This document shows, piece by piece, positions 16,008 through 24,436 of a DNA stretch of 64,000 nucleotides (the stretch's first letter is position 1; each line of letters begins with the position of its first letter). A program made the translations under genes and the position numbers. The notes beneath the pieces are model-generated. The model had not been told where the DNA came from. It did no database searches and saw nothing but the letters and a program-made list of their open reading frames with translations. The stretch comes from Endozoicomonas gorgoniicola (GTDB lineage Bacteria; Pseudomonadota; Gammaproteobacteria; Pseudomonadales; Endozoicomonadaceae), in contig NZ_JAPFCC010000001.1 of the NCBI RefSeq assembly GCF_025562715.2, positions 4,323,501-4,387,500 of the forward strand. Reading direction: 5' to 3'.

Positions 16008-16850
16008 CTACCCTTCCCCACTGGTCAGGTTAGCCAGAGTTTGCCTGGCTGATTTGGCCAGTGACGTATTTGCATCTCTGACAAGGTGCTGCTGAAGTAA
16101 ATCTATGCCTCGCTGCTCATTTAACTTATAAACGCTTTCTGCAGCTTCCCAACGAACAAAGTGATCAAAATCCGATATAGCCAACGCCTCCAGCGTATCG
16201 GCATACTCTTCAGACCCCGCATCACCCATTACCCGCACTGCCAGCTGGATGCGGGATTTCTGCAGGTTGTTATCGGTGAGATTGAGAGGCTCCAGAGTCT
16301 CCCGGTCAAACACCCAGGTAACAGAACCTCTTGGCAGGGAGTGAATGATCAGACAGGGTACTCTGCTGCCTGCTTTTTCAAGGTCGGCAATGTCACAATA
16401 AGCATGAAACAGCTTGGGAATAAACGGCTCCAGACTGATTCCGACCGGCATTTTTAACGACACTGGCCGGTCAAACAGGTGATTAATATCAAGCTGAGCC
16501 TGATAGACTGGTACACTGAATGGCTTCGAAGACAGGTTCACAACAATCATGTCAAATTCACTGGCGCAGAGAGCCTGCTCATTCCCACAGCCTTCACCTG
16601 CAACCACCAGCGACAAATTAAAGTCTCCGGATTCAGCCAGATGTACCTGATCTGAATAAGCAGGCTTCCCCTCACGGGCTGACTGCCTGAGAATCTCTTC
16701 AAGCACACTGTTAAATAACTGACAGGCCAGCGTCTGATTAAAGCCGGAAAACAACTGACAGAAATCAGCAAACACAAAACCTTCCTGGCTCATTAACTGC
16801 TCAGCCATTGCAGTCATCCGGGCAATTGTCACTGGAGAGAACATACGCAC
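16008..16850 (-). CDS. Orphan protein of the same architecture without the HxH motif, member B
   Basis: 280 residues. It shows the same layout as members A and C: a helical N terminus, a beta-rich middle (GDFNLSLVVAGEG; CLIIHSLPRGSVTWVFDRETLEPLN, which parallels the VNLILPRSG...FFDVKKQTVIG stretch of member A), and a C-terminal helical repeat region (DFDHFVRWEAAESVYKLNEQ) of HEAT type. The His residues that are constant in A and C are missing, so if those are catalytic this member would be an inactive or structural partner. It lies directly upstream of member A. Function unknown. Confidence 0.65.
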   Translation of the reverse strand: MRMFSPVTIARMTAMAEQLMSQEGFVFADFCQLFSGFNQTLACQLFNSVLEEILRQSAREGKPAYSDQVHLAESGDFNLSLVVAGEGCGNEQALCASEFDMIVVNLSSKPFSVPVYQAQLDINHLFDRPVSLKMPVGISLEPFIPKLFHAYCDIADLEKAGSRVPCLIIHSLPRGSVTWVFDRETLEPLNLTDNNLQKSRIQLAVRVMGDAGSEEYADTLEALAISDFDHFVRWEAAESVYKLNEQRGIDLLQQHLVRDANTSLAKSARQTLANLTSGEG

Positions 16851-17228
16851 CTCTTGCCCTGTAAATACTCAGCCATATAAAAGCTCAACACCTTGATGCC
16901 TGATCATTAAAAGGTGTAATTAGTAGCATTCGAGTAGGCTTAATTCAGTATCACCTGATTTTGAATCAGGTCTGTTAGCGATGTGACTATAGAGCAGCTA
17001 TTAAAGGTTGTGAAATACAAAAATTCTATATCAGTAATCTGTAGTTCTGATTTAATTATAAAATTCATACTCCATTCAGGCCACCAGTCTGCCCTGCACA
17101 CTTACAAAAACGTAGCAATACTGGCACTATCCGAATAAAAATCACTTCTCATTCAATAATAAACAAGCAAGGTAAACGACGTGAGAAACATAACAAAATT
17201 TGCCCCCATGCCAGACGCTGCTCCTCGG
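16851..17228. other. AT-rich non-coding gap with a hairpin
   Basis: This 378-base gap separates member C from members A and B. The only structure I see is ACCTGATT-TTG-AATCAGGT at 16953-16971, a perfect 8-bp palindrome that could be an operator or small hairpin. It probably holds a promoter for the A/B pair; no coding region is supported. Confidence 0.5.
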
Positions 17229-18104
17229 TCAAGAAAAGTTACTTGCAAAGAGTTTTCTAACGAAAGAACTACTATCCATACCTGCCTGTCTTAATAAATC
17301 GGCTTTTGATTCGGGAAGAATCGACAGTAAAGAGAAATAAGCCATGGAGCGCACTCTTGGGTGGCAGTGCTTATCAGCAATAGCCTGCAACTGCTCTACA
17401 GTCTGCTCGTTGTGCAACAGTCTGGCTACCTGAAACAGACCTGTGGTCGTCCTCATTGGGTCCAGATGACGGGTGATAACCCAGGTTTCCGGATCAAATG
17501 CACACTGCTCCAGAGCCTCAGGGTGCGAGGGGAAAATCAGGTTAATTGAAACCGACAGGCTCTCAGGCGGATATTGGACATGAATATCCTCAGTATGGCG
17601 ATAAAACATAAGCTTGCCCGGCGTCAGCAATGTATCATCCTGAAAGGCTGTCTCCACCTGTTCACCCACCAGGCCAGTCATCCGGCGCTTGTCGCATAAA
17701 TGAACAATCGTTCTATAGCCCGGCCCGTAATAGCCACAGGTAAGGAAGTCAAAATGGTGATTATGTGTCACTCCATAGCCAAGAGAGGTGGCATCTTCGG
17801 AATCAGGTTCGTCACAGGGAAGCCACAACACTGCCCTGACTGAAAAGGTATCGCAGCTGAAGAGATAGAAACTGGGTGGGGTAAAGTCTGTTTTTACGTC
17901 GTATTGGAGTACACGCCTTAACTGACCATTGAGAAAATCCAGAAAGAACCTTTTATTATTGGCAAGGCGACGAAGCATGTATGCGTCCGAAAGTACCCTG
18001 TCGCGGTCGGATAAATGCGTTTGTGAGCGACAAAAATCGATATATTCCTCCAGCTCGATTTGCTCTTTATCTGAGCAGTCCACTGTAATTGTCATCTGAG
18101 TCAC
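17229..18104 (-). CDS. Orphan HxH-motif protein with HEAT-like C terminus, member C
   Basis: 291 residues, paralogue of the gene at 15139-16002. Constant with it are LEEYIDFC, PP-F-L, the AV-WLP strand, HNHHFDFLTC (His114, His116), GPGYRT, GEQV, FQDDT, GKLMFY and DIHVQYPPESLSVSINLI (His175), then a helical C-terminal repeat. The near-identity of the His-containing blocks against diverged surroundings points to an active site, perhaps metal-dependent. Its ATG overlaps the stop of the MFS gene by four bases, so carrier and enzyme-like protein are translationally coupled, which suggests that the carrier moves the substrate or product. No biochemical role can be named. Confidence 0.72.
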   Translation of the reverse strand: MTQMTITVDCSDKEQIELEEYIDFCRSQTHLSDRDRVLSDAYMLRRLANNKRFFLDFLNGQLRRVLQYDVKTDFTPPSFYLFSCDTFSVRAVLWLPCDEPDSEDATSLGYGVTHNHHFDFLTCGYYGPGYRTIVHLCDKRRMTGLVGEQVETAFQDDTLLTPGKLMFYRHTEDIHVQYPPESLSVSINLIFPSHPEALEQCAFDPETWVITRHLDPMRTTTGLFQVARLLHNEQTVEQLQAIADKHCHPRVRSMAYFSLLSILPESKADLLRQAGMDSSSFVRKLFASNFS

Positions 18105-19303
18105 CGGATTCGTTTATCGGCAGGCAGAGTGGCTAAGAATAAAAGATAGGTCACCACCAGCATCAGAAGTGAGAACAGCGATATAACTTTTGGCGTACCA
18201 TCGTGCCAAATAATCAATAAAATATTGACTACACTCGCCACTGAAGAAAACAGGATAAACATTAATGCCACAGCCTGCATTGCCCAGTTAGCGCTATTCA
18301 GCAGGATGCCTGCCAGAGTATTGGTAAGAACAAACCCGGACAAGGCATACAACAGCATCGGCAAAATCAGGTTCATGGTCTCAGCACTGTGATAGATCAG
18401 ATCCAGAACTGTGGTCAGTAGCGTGAGGAAGATCAGCAAAGGAATAGTATGGTGAACGATAGGAAGATAGTTATATTTTTTCAGCAACAATCCGTTAAAT
18501 ACGCTCACCATCATGCGGCTTAAATACAAGACACTTAACAGATAGCTGTATGAGAGTGGCTGTAACTTAAAATAGTCGAGATAAAGAAAAGCCGAATTAC
18601 TGACGTATATCTGGCTGACAACCGCAATCCCTGTATTACACACCAGAAAGGCCAGAGTGTAACGATCCGTCAACATCGTTTTCCAGTGTCGAAGGCATGA
18701 TTTGTAATACCTTGCATAGTCGACAGAATGAGTTGGCTCAGGCTTTTTCAATATGCCCATACATAGCAAGGTTACGATAATTGAATAAGCCAGCATTATC
18801 CCGTACACCGTTTGCCAGCCCTGAGAAAAGGCTATGAGAGTACCAAGCTCCGGACCAACCATGGGAATAACAAAACCAATGGCAGTAATGTACGACAGAA
18901 CACAAGCCACCTCATTGTCTTCATAACACTCGTTAACCAGAGCCGGAACAACCGTTATCAAGCCAGCCGAAGCAGCCCCCTGCAAAGCTCGTCCGACAAA
19001 AAACAATGTTTCCACTGTCAGCAGGCAACATAACGTACCGATCGCAAACAGCAGCAACGACCAGTAAAGGCAATGGAGCCGAAAGCCCGCATCTGACAAC
19101 AATGCAACGATTGGCATTGCAAACACCTGGGTCAGTACGAACAGGGGCAATGCCAGCTGCATTTCAGCGGAGCTGACACCCAGCGACGTTGCAACATCAG
19201 GCAAGATTGGCAGGAATAACGTAACTGGCAGCATGGGCAGAATGGAGACTGCTCCCATCAACGCAACCAGTTCAGCTTTTGTCAGGTGCTGCAGAGGTGC
19301 CAC
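18101..19303 (-). CDS. MFS transporter of the Bcr/CflA (DHA1) type
   Basis: Inner-membrane carrier, 400 residues, about twelve hydrophobic segments. The first helix region LFLPILPDVATSLGVSSAEMQL and the following FGQ-like AMPIVALLSDAGFR and VGRALQGAASAG segments match drug/metabolite exporters of the Bcr/CflA group. It is the first gene of a minus-strand operon and is coupled to member C by an ATGA overlap. In this setting it may export a small molecule made by the neighbouring proteins or give self-protection; import cannot be excluded. Confidence 0.85.
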   Translation of the reverse strand: MAPLQHLTKAELVALMGAVSILPMLPVTLFLPILPDVATSLGVSSAEMQLALPLFVLTQVFAMPIVALLSDAGFRLHCLYWSLLLFAIGTLCCLLTVETLFFVGRALQGAASAGLITVVPALVNECYEDNEVACVLSYITAIGFVIPMVGPELGTLIAFSQGWQTVYGIMLAYSIIVTLLCMGILKKPEPTHSVDYARYYKSCLRHWKTMLTDRYTLAFLVCNTGIAVVSQIYVSNSAFLYLDYFKLQPLSYSYLLSVLYLSRMMVSVFNGLLLKKYNYLPIVHHTIPLLIFLTLLTTVLDLIYHSAETMNLILPMLLYALSGFVLTNTLAGILLNSANWAMQAVALMFILFSSVASVVNILLIIWHDGTPKVISLFSLLMLVVTYLLFLATLPADKRIR

Positions 19304-19483
19304 AAGCGGTTACCCATCAGGTACTTATATGTTAGTACTCAACCACAGAAATCATATAGGTGGTTAAATGTTCACCTTCCAGTTATTTCTATTGCTTTTA
19401 CGATGTCACTCTCCTGAAACGATCATGAAGCTATTCAGTAGTGGTAATGAGCATAGACAGATATTCTCATATCGTTTTTTTCT

Positions 19484-19512
19484 TTGACCCACTGTTGGAG
19501 TACTCTTATTCT
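19484..19512 (+). promoter_or_regulatory. Sigma-70 promoter of the DUF5062 gene
   Basis: TTGACC at 19484-19489 and TATTCT at 19507-19512 are separated by exactly 17 bases, 35 bases before the TTG start and its GGAGG (19535-19539). Confidence 0.6.
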
Positions 19513-19547
19513 GAAAAAATCAACATTTATAACTGGAGGCACGAACG

Positions 19548-19808
19548 TTGAAAAAAATTAAGAACGAAACCGAACTGGTCCGCGAAGCACTGCGAATTGG
19601 TGCCATCTATGTCGAAAAGCGCAAAGCCGGTAAGTTTGAAGAAACGGATTCTTCCCGCCAGAAAATCGAGTACCTTTACCGCCTTCTGGTACACGACAAC
19701 CTGATTCAGCCACTGGTCAAGGGACAGGAATCCGAACAGAACATGAAACACAAACTGGCTTTGTGGATTTCACGACAACTGCCCGAAGGGCATCCCCTGC
19801 TCAAATAA
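19548..19808 (+). CDS. DUF5062 family protein
   Basis: 86-residue cytosolic protein that I recognise as DUF5062, a family of Vibrio-like and oceanospirillalean bacteria. The N terminus MKKIKNETELVREAL and the C-terminal half (YLYRLLVHDNLIQPL, then KHKLALWISRQLPEGHPLLK) match the family from end to end. Translation starts at TTG, with GGAGG eight bases upstream and a good promoter before it, so the unusual start codon is well supported and probably lowers expression. Function unknown. Confidence 0.88.
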   Translation: MKKIKNETELVREALRIGAIYVEKRKAGKFEETDSSRQKIEYLYRLLVHDNLIQPLVKGQESEQNMKHKLALWISRQLPEGHPLLK

Positions 19809-19880
19809 GCAAAAGCAGGAAACTGATCTTAAAAACCAGTACACTGGCCGCCTTTTCACTATCTTCACTTGACTATCGAC

Positions 19881-20720
19881 ATGCCTGCCAACCTGAAATG
19901 CCCCGTCTGCTCGCAGCTTTTACAACAGTTAGACAACGGGGCAGCATGTGCCAACAACCACCGTTTCGACCGCGCCCGCCAGGGTTATCTGAACCTGCTG
20001 CCCAGCCATAAAATGCGCAGTAAGCATCCGGGAGATGACAAGCAGATGGTGCAGGCGCGTCATCGTTTTCTGGACAGTGGTTGTTATCAACCAGTTATAG
20101 ACGCCCTGACAAAAGCCACCCGAACAGCACTGGACGGCGTTGAACACCCCGTTATTCTGGACGCAGGCTGTGGTGAAGGTTATTACACCGCTCAATTACA
20201 CGATGCTTTTCCACAGGCATCAGTCTGCGGTTTTGACATCTCAAAACCCGCCATTCAGGCCTGCTGTCGCCGCAGCAAAGACGTTCAATGGCTGGTTGCC
20301 AGTGTTAACGACATTCCTGTGCCAGACAATCAGATTGATGTCATTATCAGTGTATTTTCCCGCTGTGACTGGAAAGAGTTCAGCCGGGTTCTCAAGCCTG
20401 GTGGGAAAGTTCTGGTTCTGGCACCAGGGGAACAACACTTGTATGCACTGCGTCAGGTTATCTATGAGGAAGTTCGCCCCTATCCGGCAGACAAGCTGGT
20501 CAGCCAGTTGCCAGAGCATTTCAGCCTGCTGGAAAAAGCTTCTGTGACAGGTACAATGAAGCTGGATTCGTCAGAGTTAATTCTTGACCTGTTGGCCATG
20601 ACACCACACTACTGGCATGTAAAGCCGTCACAAAAACAACAACTGTCTGAGTTAACATCGCTTGAGTGTGGCATTGACATGAAACTCTACGCCATCGCCT
20701 ACCAACCTGCAGAGAGTTAA
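19881..20720 (+). CDS. rlmA: 23S rRNA (guanine-N1)-methyltransferase RlmA
   Basis: S-adenosylmethionine-dependent methylation of 23S rRNA (G745 in E. coli). About 279 residues. The N terminus has the zinc ribbon KCPVCSQLL...ACANNHRFD, followed by ARQGYLNLLPSHKMRSKHPGD, a strong RlmA signature. The methyltransferase fold shows motif I VILDAGCGEGYYT and FDISKPAI. I start at the ATG at 19881; an in-frame TTG at 19869 would add four residues and has no better ribosome binding site. The next gene begins five bases after the stop. Confidence 0.93.
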   Translation: MPANLKCPVCSQLLQQLDNGAACANNHRFDRARQGYLNLLPSHKMRSKHPGDDKQMVQARHRFLDSGCYQPVIDALTKATRTALDGVEHPVILDAGCGEGYYTAQLHDAFPQASVCGFDISKPAIQACCRRSKDVQWLVASVNDIPVPDNQIDVIISVFSRCDWKEFSRVLKPGGKVLVLAPGEQHLYALRQVIYEEVRPYPADKLVSQLPEHFSLLEKASVTGTMKLDSSELILDLLAMTPHYWHVKPSQKQQLSELTSLECGIDMKLYAIAYQPAES

Positions 20721-20724
20721 GATT

Positions 20725-21141
20725 TTGATCAATATTGACGAGATCGAATGGGACGAATGGACTCATGGTGAACAGTATGGTGTTCGTAGCAAATGCCTGA
20801 GCGACAGCGCAGGCGGGCTGGCCATTGCTACCCGCATGCAGGAGCTTGAACCGGGCAAACAGTCAATGCCACTGCACTTTCACACCGCAGAAGAAGAACA
20901 CCTGTTCATCGTTGAAGGCGAATGTACTCTGCTGCACGGCGAGGAGTATATTCACATGATTGCTGGCGACTATATCTGCTTTATGCCCGGTGATGACCGG
21001 GGACACGCCTTACTGAACCACTCTAAAGGCATCTGTCGATACCTGATTATCGGTCAACGCGACCAGAAAGATACCGTCGTTTACCCAGAAGAAGGTCAGG
21101 TGCATGTAAAAGCGTTAGATAAGATTTTCCACGACAACTGA
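20725..21141 (+). CDS. Cupin domain protein
   Basis: 138-residue single-domain cupin. It shows the two metal-binding motifs: MPLHFHTAEEEHLFIVEGE (two His, Glu) and a second motif region MPGDDRGHALLNHS containing a His. It probably binds a divalent metal; the substrate or ligand is unknown. It begins with TTG (20725) five bases after rlmA and is likely co-transcribed with it. The proposed start has GAGAG upstream. Confidence 0.85.
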   Translation: MINIDEIEWDEWTHGEQYGVRSKCLSDSAGGLAIATRMQELEPGKQSMPLHFHTAEEEHLFIVEGECTLLHGEEYIHMIAGDYICFMPGDDRGHALLNHSKGICRYLIIGQRDQKDTVVYPEEGQVHVKALDKIFHDN

Positions 21142-21260
21142 CATATATTCCGGATTCCCACTGGTTTATTGTTCAGCGTCAACTCCTTACACCTGAAGCA
21201 AAGGTATAACTGTCTGTGCAGACGTTAACTTTTGTTGTCATCTATCAAGGAGAGGTCGCG

Positions 21261-21698
21261 ATGAACACACCACGAAAGAACACGATCGACAGCAATAACA
21301 CCTTCATGAAGTATGCGCCCAAAGCGGTTGCACTGCTTTGCCTGCTGACTGTTATTTCTGCTGCCTCCTTTCTGACCCGGGGCTGGTCCCTGATGGACTT
21401 CAATATCGCCACACTGTCGGCTCTCTCTGCCCTGGTTCTGCTGTTGAACATTCAGCTCGCCAGGGGGGAAACAATCAGCCCAAAAAAACGATTACTGACC
21501 CGGATTATGCACCGATGCAGCTATGTGCCTTACCTGTTCGGCATTTATCTGCTTCTGTTTAAGGGTTTCTGGAGCCTGACTCTGATGGTGGAATCCTTTT
21601 CAGTCATGCTGGCGGTAATGAGCCTGTTTTACCTGATTTGCGGACATTTTGTGGTTAATGCCGGCTTTCAGAGCTGTCCAATGGCAAAGCTGAGATAA
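21261..21698 (+). CDS. Small integral membrane protein
   Basis: 145 residues. After a polar 25-residue N terminus there are four hydrophobic segments (about residues 20-40, 45-66, 86-103 and 110-134). The start at 21261 (MNTPRKN) is chosen because AAGGAGAGG precedes it; an upstream reading from 21216 has no such site. The family is not recognised and the topology suggests both termini in the cytoplasm. It is followed by a terminator. Confidence 0.65.
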   Translation: MNTPRKNTIDSNNTFMKYAPKAVALLCLLTVISAASFLTRGWSLMDFNIATLSALSALVLLLNIQLARGETISPKKRLLTRIMHRCSYVPYLFGIYLLLFKGFWSLTLMVESFSVMLAVMSLFYLICGHFVVNAGFQSCPMAKLR

Positions 21699-21710
21699 AG
21701 GGATAATAAA

Positions 21711-21735
21711 GAGGCGGGTGCGTCCCGCCTTCTTG
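21711..21735 (+). terminator. Rho-independent terminator
   Basis: GGCGGG (21713-21718) and CCCGCC (21724-21729) form a short GC stem followed by TTCTT, just after the small membrane protein gene. Confidence 0.65.
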
Positions 21736-21795
21736 GAACCTGCCTTTATTTCAAGGATACTCTCCCACCTGTAGCTATAACCCCTGAAATCATCT

Positions 21796-22299
21796 ATGAC
21801 ATCAACCCAAGTTCCTTTTACCACCTGGTATCTGGCTATGGAGCACGAGCATGAACTGGTAAAAAAGCCTCTGCTCGATGCTCGCTTCAAGATTCGTGAA
21901 TGCCTTGAGAAACAGTTTGAAATCAACCGCTTTTTCTACCAGTTTGTAGGATGCCACTGGGAATGGACCGACAAATTAAGCTGGGATGATGAACAGTGGC
22001 AGGCTTATGCAGAAGCTCCAAATCGTCGAACCTGGATCGCTTACGTCGATAACAGTCCCGCCGGTTATTTGGAGCTGAGCAAAAATGAAGACAATGTAGT
22101 TGAGCTTGATTATTTTGGTCTGGCCAGGCGTTTTGTTGGTCGTGGGTATGGTGGAGGCTTTCTGAGCTTTGCCATTGAGGCGGCCTGGCAATGGGGCGCT
22201 CAGCGGGTGCAGGTCAACACCTGTTCAAAAGATCACCCTGACGCTCTGGCGAACTACCAGGCCCGGGGATTCAGCCTCTACAAAACCATTACCAGGTAA
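21796..22299 (+). CDS. GNAT family N-acetyltransferase
   Basis: 167 residues with a GNAT fold. The beta-strand VELDYFGLARRFVGRGYGGGFLSFAIEAA includes the acetyl-CoA pyrophosphate loop (R-x-x-G-x-G/A in the form GRGYGG), and the C terminus ends with the DALANYQARGF motif common to aminoglycoside/protein acetyltransferases. The acceptor substrate is unknown. It is followed after 13 bases by a DUF2956 gene on the same strand. Confidence 0.85.
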   Translation: MTSTQVPFTTWYLAMEHEHELVKKPLLDARFKIRECLEKQFEINRFFYQFVGCHWEWTDKLSWDDEQWQAYAEAPNRRTWIAYVDNSPAGYLELSKNEDNVVELDYFGLARRFVGRGYGGGFLSFAIEAAWQWGAQRVQVNTCSKDHPDALANYQARGFSLYKTITR

Positions 22300-22312
22300 C
22301 TCCAACAGACTT

Positions 22313-22660
22313 ATGGCTAAAACCACGAAAAAACCGGCAGTTTCTGCTGAAACCAGAGAAGAAGCGTTAAAGATTGCCAGGGCTACCCAGAAGCCCGGAC
22401 AAACCAAGGAACAGACCCGTCTGATTGCCATGGGCATCCAGAAAGGTATTGACCAGTACAAAAAACAGCAAAAAACTAAAGCCCGGGAGCTGGACCGACG
22501 CCTGAAGACGATTAAACGCCACAGGGAAAATGAGCCTGTCGTTGAAAAGATTACCGAGACAACAACCTCTGTCGTTTACCGACAAAGCAAATTACCCTGG
22601 GTGTTGCTGGGCCTTAGCTGGGCAGGCATGGCAGGCTACCTGTACTACCTCACGCTCTAA
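22313..22660 (+). CDS. DUF2956 family protein
   Basis: 115 residues. The N-terminal half, AETREEALKIARATQKPGQTKEQTRLIAMGIQKGI, is the DUF2956 signature, followed by a Lys/Arg-rich coiled stretch and a single C-terminal membrane helix (WVLLGLSWAGMAGYLYYL). It is probably an inner-membrane-anchored cytoplasmic protein. The end overlaps the convergent carrier gene by four bases. Function unknown. Confidence 0.85.
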   Translation: MAKTTKKPAVSAETREEALKIARATQKPGQTKEQTRLIAMGIQKGIDQYKKQQKTKARELDRRLKTIKRHRENEPVVEKITETTTSVVYRQSKLPWVLLGLSWAGMAGYLYYLTL

Positions 22661-24132
22661 AAAATCTTACCCACCAGAAGCGAACATAAACCAGTAATGA
22701 TCGCTATTCCGGCAAGGTTGAGAATCAAGCCACTGCGTACCATTTGCCGGATCGACAACATGCCGGAACCAAACACGATCGCATTGGGCGGTGTCGCAAC
22801 AGGAAGCATAAAGGCACAGCTGGCTGCTATGGCAGCCGGTATGGCCAGCATCTGCGGGTCCATCCCCAGCGAAACAGCAAGGGCGCCCAGCGGAGGCAGA
22901 AAGGCTGCCGTGGTGGCGGTATTACTGGTAATTTCAGTCAGGAAAATAATCACCGTAACCACCAGTCCAATCGCCATCAATAAAGGCATTCCTTCCAGAA
23001 TATTCATATTTCCGGCAATCCATTCAGCCAGGCCGGTTTTGCGGATCATCGCTGCCAGACTCAAGCCCCCACCAAAGAGCAATAAAACATCCCAGGGCAG
23101 TCGCTGAATATCTTTCCATCCCATCAGGAACGCCAGCTTTTTCCAGCGCACAGGTATAACAAACAAGGCAATGGCACCGCACAGGGCAATCGTTGTGTCA
23201 GTCAAGGCAATGCCGGGAAAATGTCGCAGAATTAACGGCCGGAATATCCAGCCAGCTGCCGTCAGAAGAAAAATCGTGGCAACCGCCTTTTCACCTCGCG
23301 AAAGCCCTCCCATTTCAGCCAGCTGCTGTTTAAGGGAATGCTTTACTGTTTCATTGTCTTCCGTACGCAGGCTGTAGCCGCCACGACTCAGCCACCAGCC
23401 AGTCACTATCAGCATCAACACACTGGCTGGAACACCAATAATCAACCACTGGGCAAAACCCAGCTCAATACCATATTGTTCCTGCAAAAAGGCAGCCAGC
23501 AATGCATTAGGCGGTGTGCCAATCAAAGTGGCAAAGCCGCCGATGGAAGCGCCATAAGCAATCGCCAGTAACAGTGCGCTGGGAAATTCACCCTGGTTCT
23601 GGTGATGATCCCGCATCATGGCAATCACCGACATGCCGATCGGCAACATCATAATGGCAGTGGCGGTATTAGAGACCCACATACTGATAAACGCCGTAGC
23701 TATCATAAACCCTATAACCTGACGTCGCTCTCCAGTACCACTGGCCAGCATGGTGTGCAGGGCAATGCGTCGGTGCAGGTTCCAGCGCTCCATGGCGAGT
23801 CCCAGTATAAACCCGCCCATAAACAGAAAAATAACCGGATGGGCATAAGGAGCAGCAACCTTGTCGAGACCCGAAAGGTTCAGTAACGGTGCCAGCAGCA
23901 ATGGCAACAGTGCAGTGACAGGTATTGGCAGAGCTTCAGTGGACCAGAAAATAGCCATCATCATCGCCAGACCCGCACAGCGCCAGGCAGGGTCGCTCAT
24001 ACCTTCCGGGGCAGGAACCAACAAGGTTATTCCCAACAATAAGACCCCCGACACAAAACCAATAAGCCAGCGGGACGCTCCCAGTTCTGCGTCAACCGCA
24101 GGCGTTTCATTTTCCGAAGGGGGTTGAGACAT
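22657..24132 (-). CDS. SLC13/DASS-family sodium:dicarboxylate-type carrier
   Basis: Inner-membrane carrier of 491 residues. It shows the two DASS signature loops, SNTATAIMMLPIG and SNTATTAAFLPPLGAL, and the GTPPNAL and TPPNAIVFGSG motifs that bind sodium and substrate carboxylates in VcINDY-type transporters. It likely imports C4 or related dicarboxylates with sodium. It is convergent with DUF2956 and separated by about 300 bases from dbpA. Confidence 0.88.
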   Translation of the reverse strand: MSQPPSENETPAVDAELGASRWLIGFVSGVLLLGITLLVPAPEGMSDPAWRCAGLAMMMAIFWSTEALPIPVTALLPLLLAPLLNLSGLDKVAAPYAHPVIFLFMGGFILGLAMERWNLHRRIALHTMLASGTGERRQVIGFMIATAFISMWVSNTATAIMMLPIGMSVIAMMRDHHQNQGEFPSALLLAIAYGASIGGFATLIGTPPNALLAAFLQEQYGIELGFAQWLIIGVPASVLMLIVTGWWLSRGGYSLRTEDNETVKHSLKQQLAEMGGLSRGEKAVATIFLLTAAGWIFRPLILRHFPGIALTDTTIALCGAIALFVIPVRWKKLAFLMGWKDIQRLPWDVLLLFGGGLSLAAMIRKTGLAEWIAGNMNILEGMPLLMAIGLVVTVIIFLTEITSNTATTAAFLPPLGALAVSLGMDPQMLAIPAAIAASCAFMLPVATPPNAIVFGSGMLSIRQMVRSGLILNLAGIAIITGLCSLLVGKIF

Positions 24133-24436
24133 GTTATTTTCCTGATGATCACTCTGTAAATGTGTCGGTCAATGGCCTGATCTATTGAGCTATAGCGACA
24201 TTGCCCCTCCACGATTGCTTGCTGCAATAGTTTGAACAGAACGTCCCATCGATCAGAAGGGAATTATAAACCAGTATGATAACCAGCCTGCCTGAATAAG
24301 CGGCACCCCGCAAAGATGAGACAAATCACATGAAACACCCCTGCTTCCACCATGCTAATGCGAATTTCCACTGAGCACAGTTACAACGGCTCTCTGTTAT
24401 ACTGGCTGGCTTTATCATCAAAACAAAGAGTCCATC
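24133..24436. other. Divergent intergenic region between the carrier gene and dbpA
   Basis: 304 bases without a convincing gene. It must contain the promoters of the divergent carrier gene and dbpA, but I could not place a confident -35/-10 pair. No repeats or hairpins of note. Confidence 0.5.
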
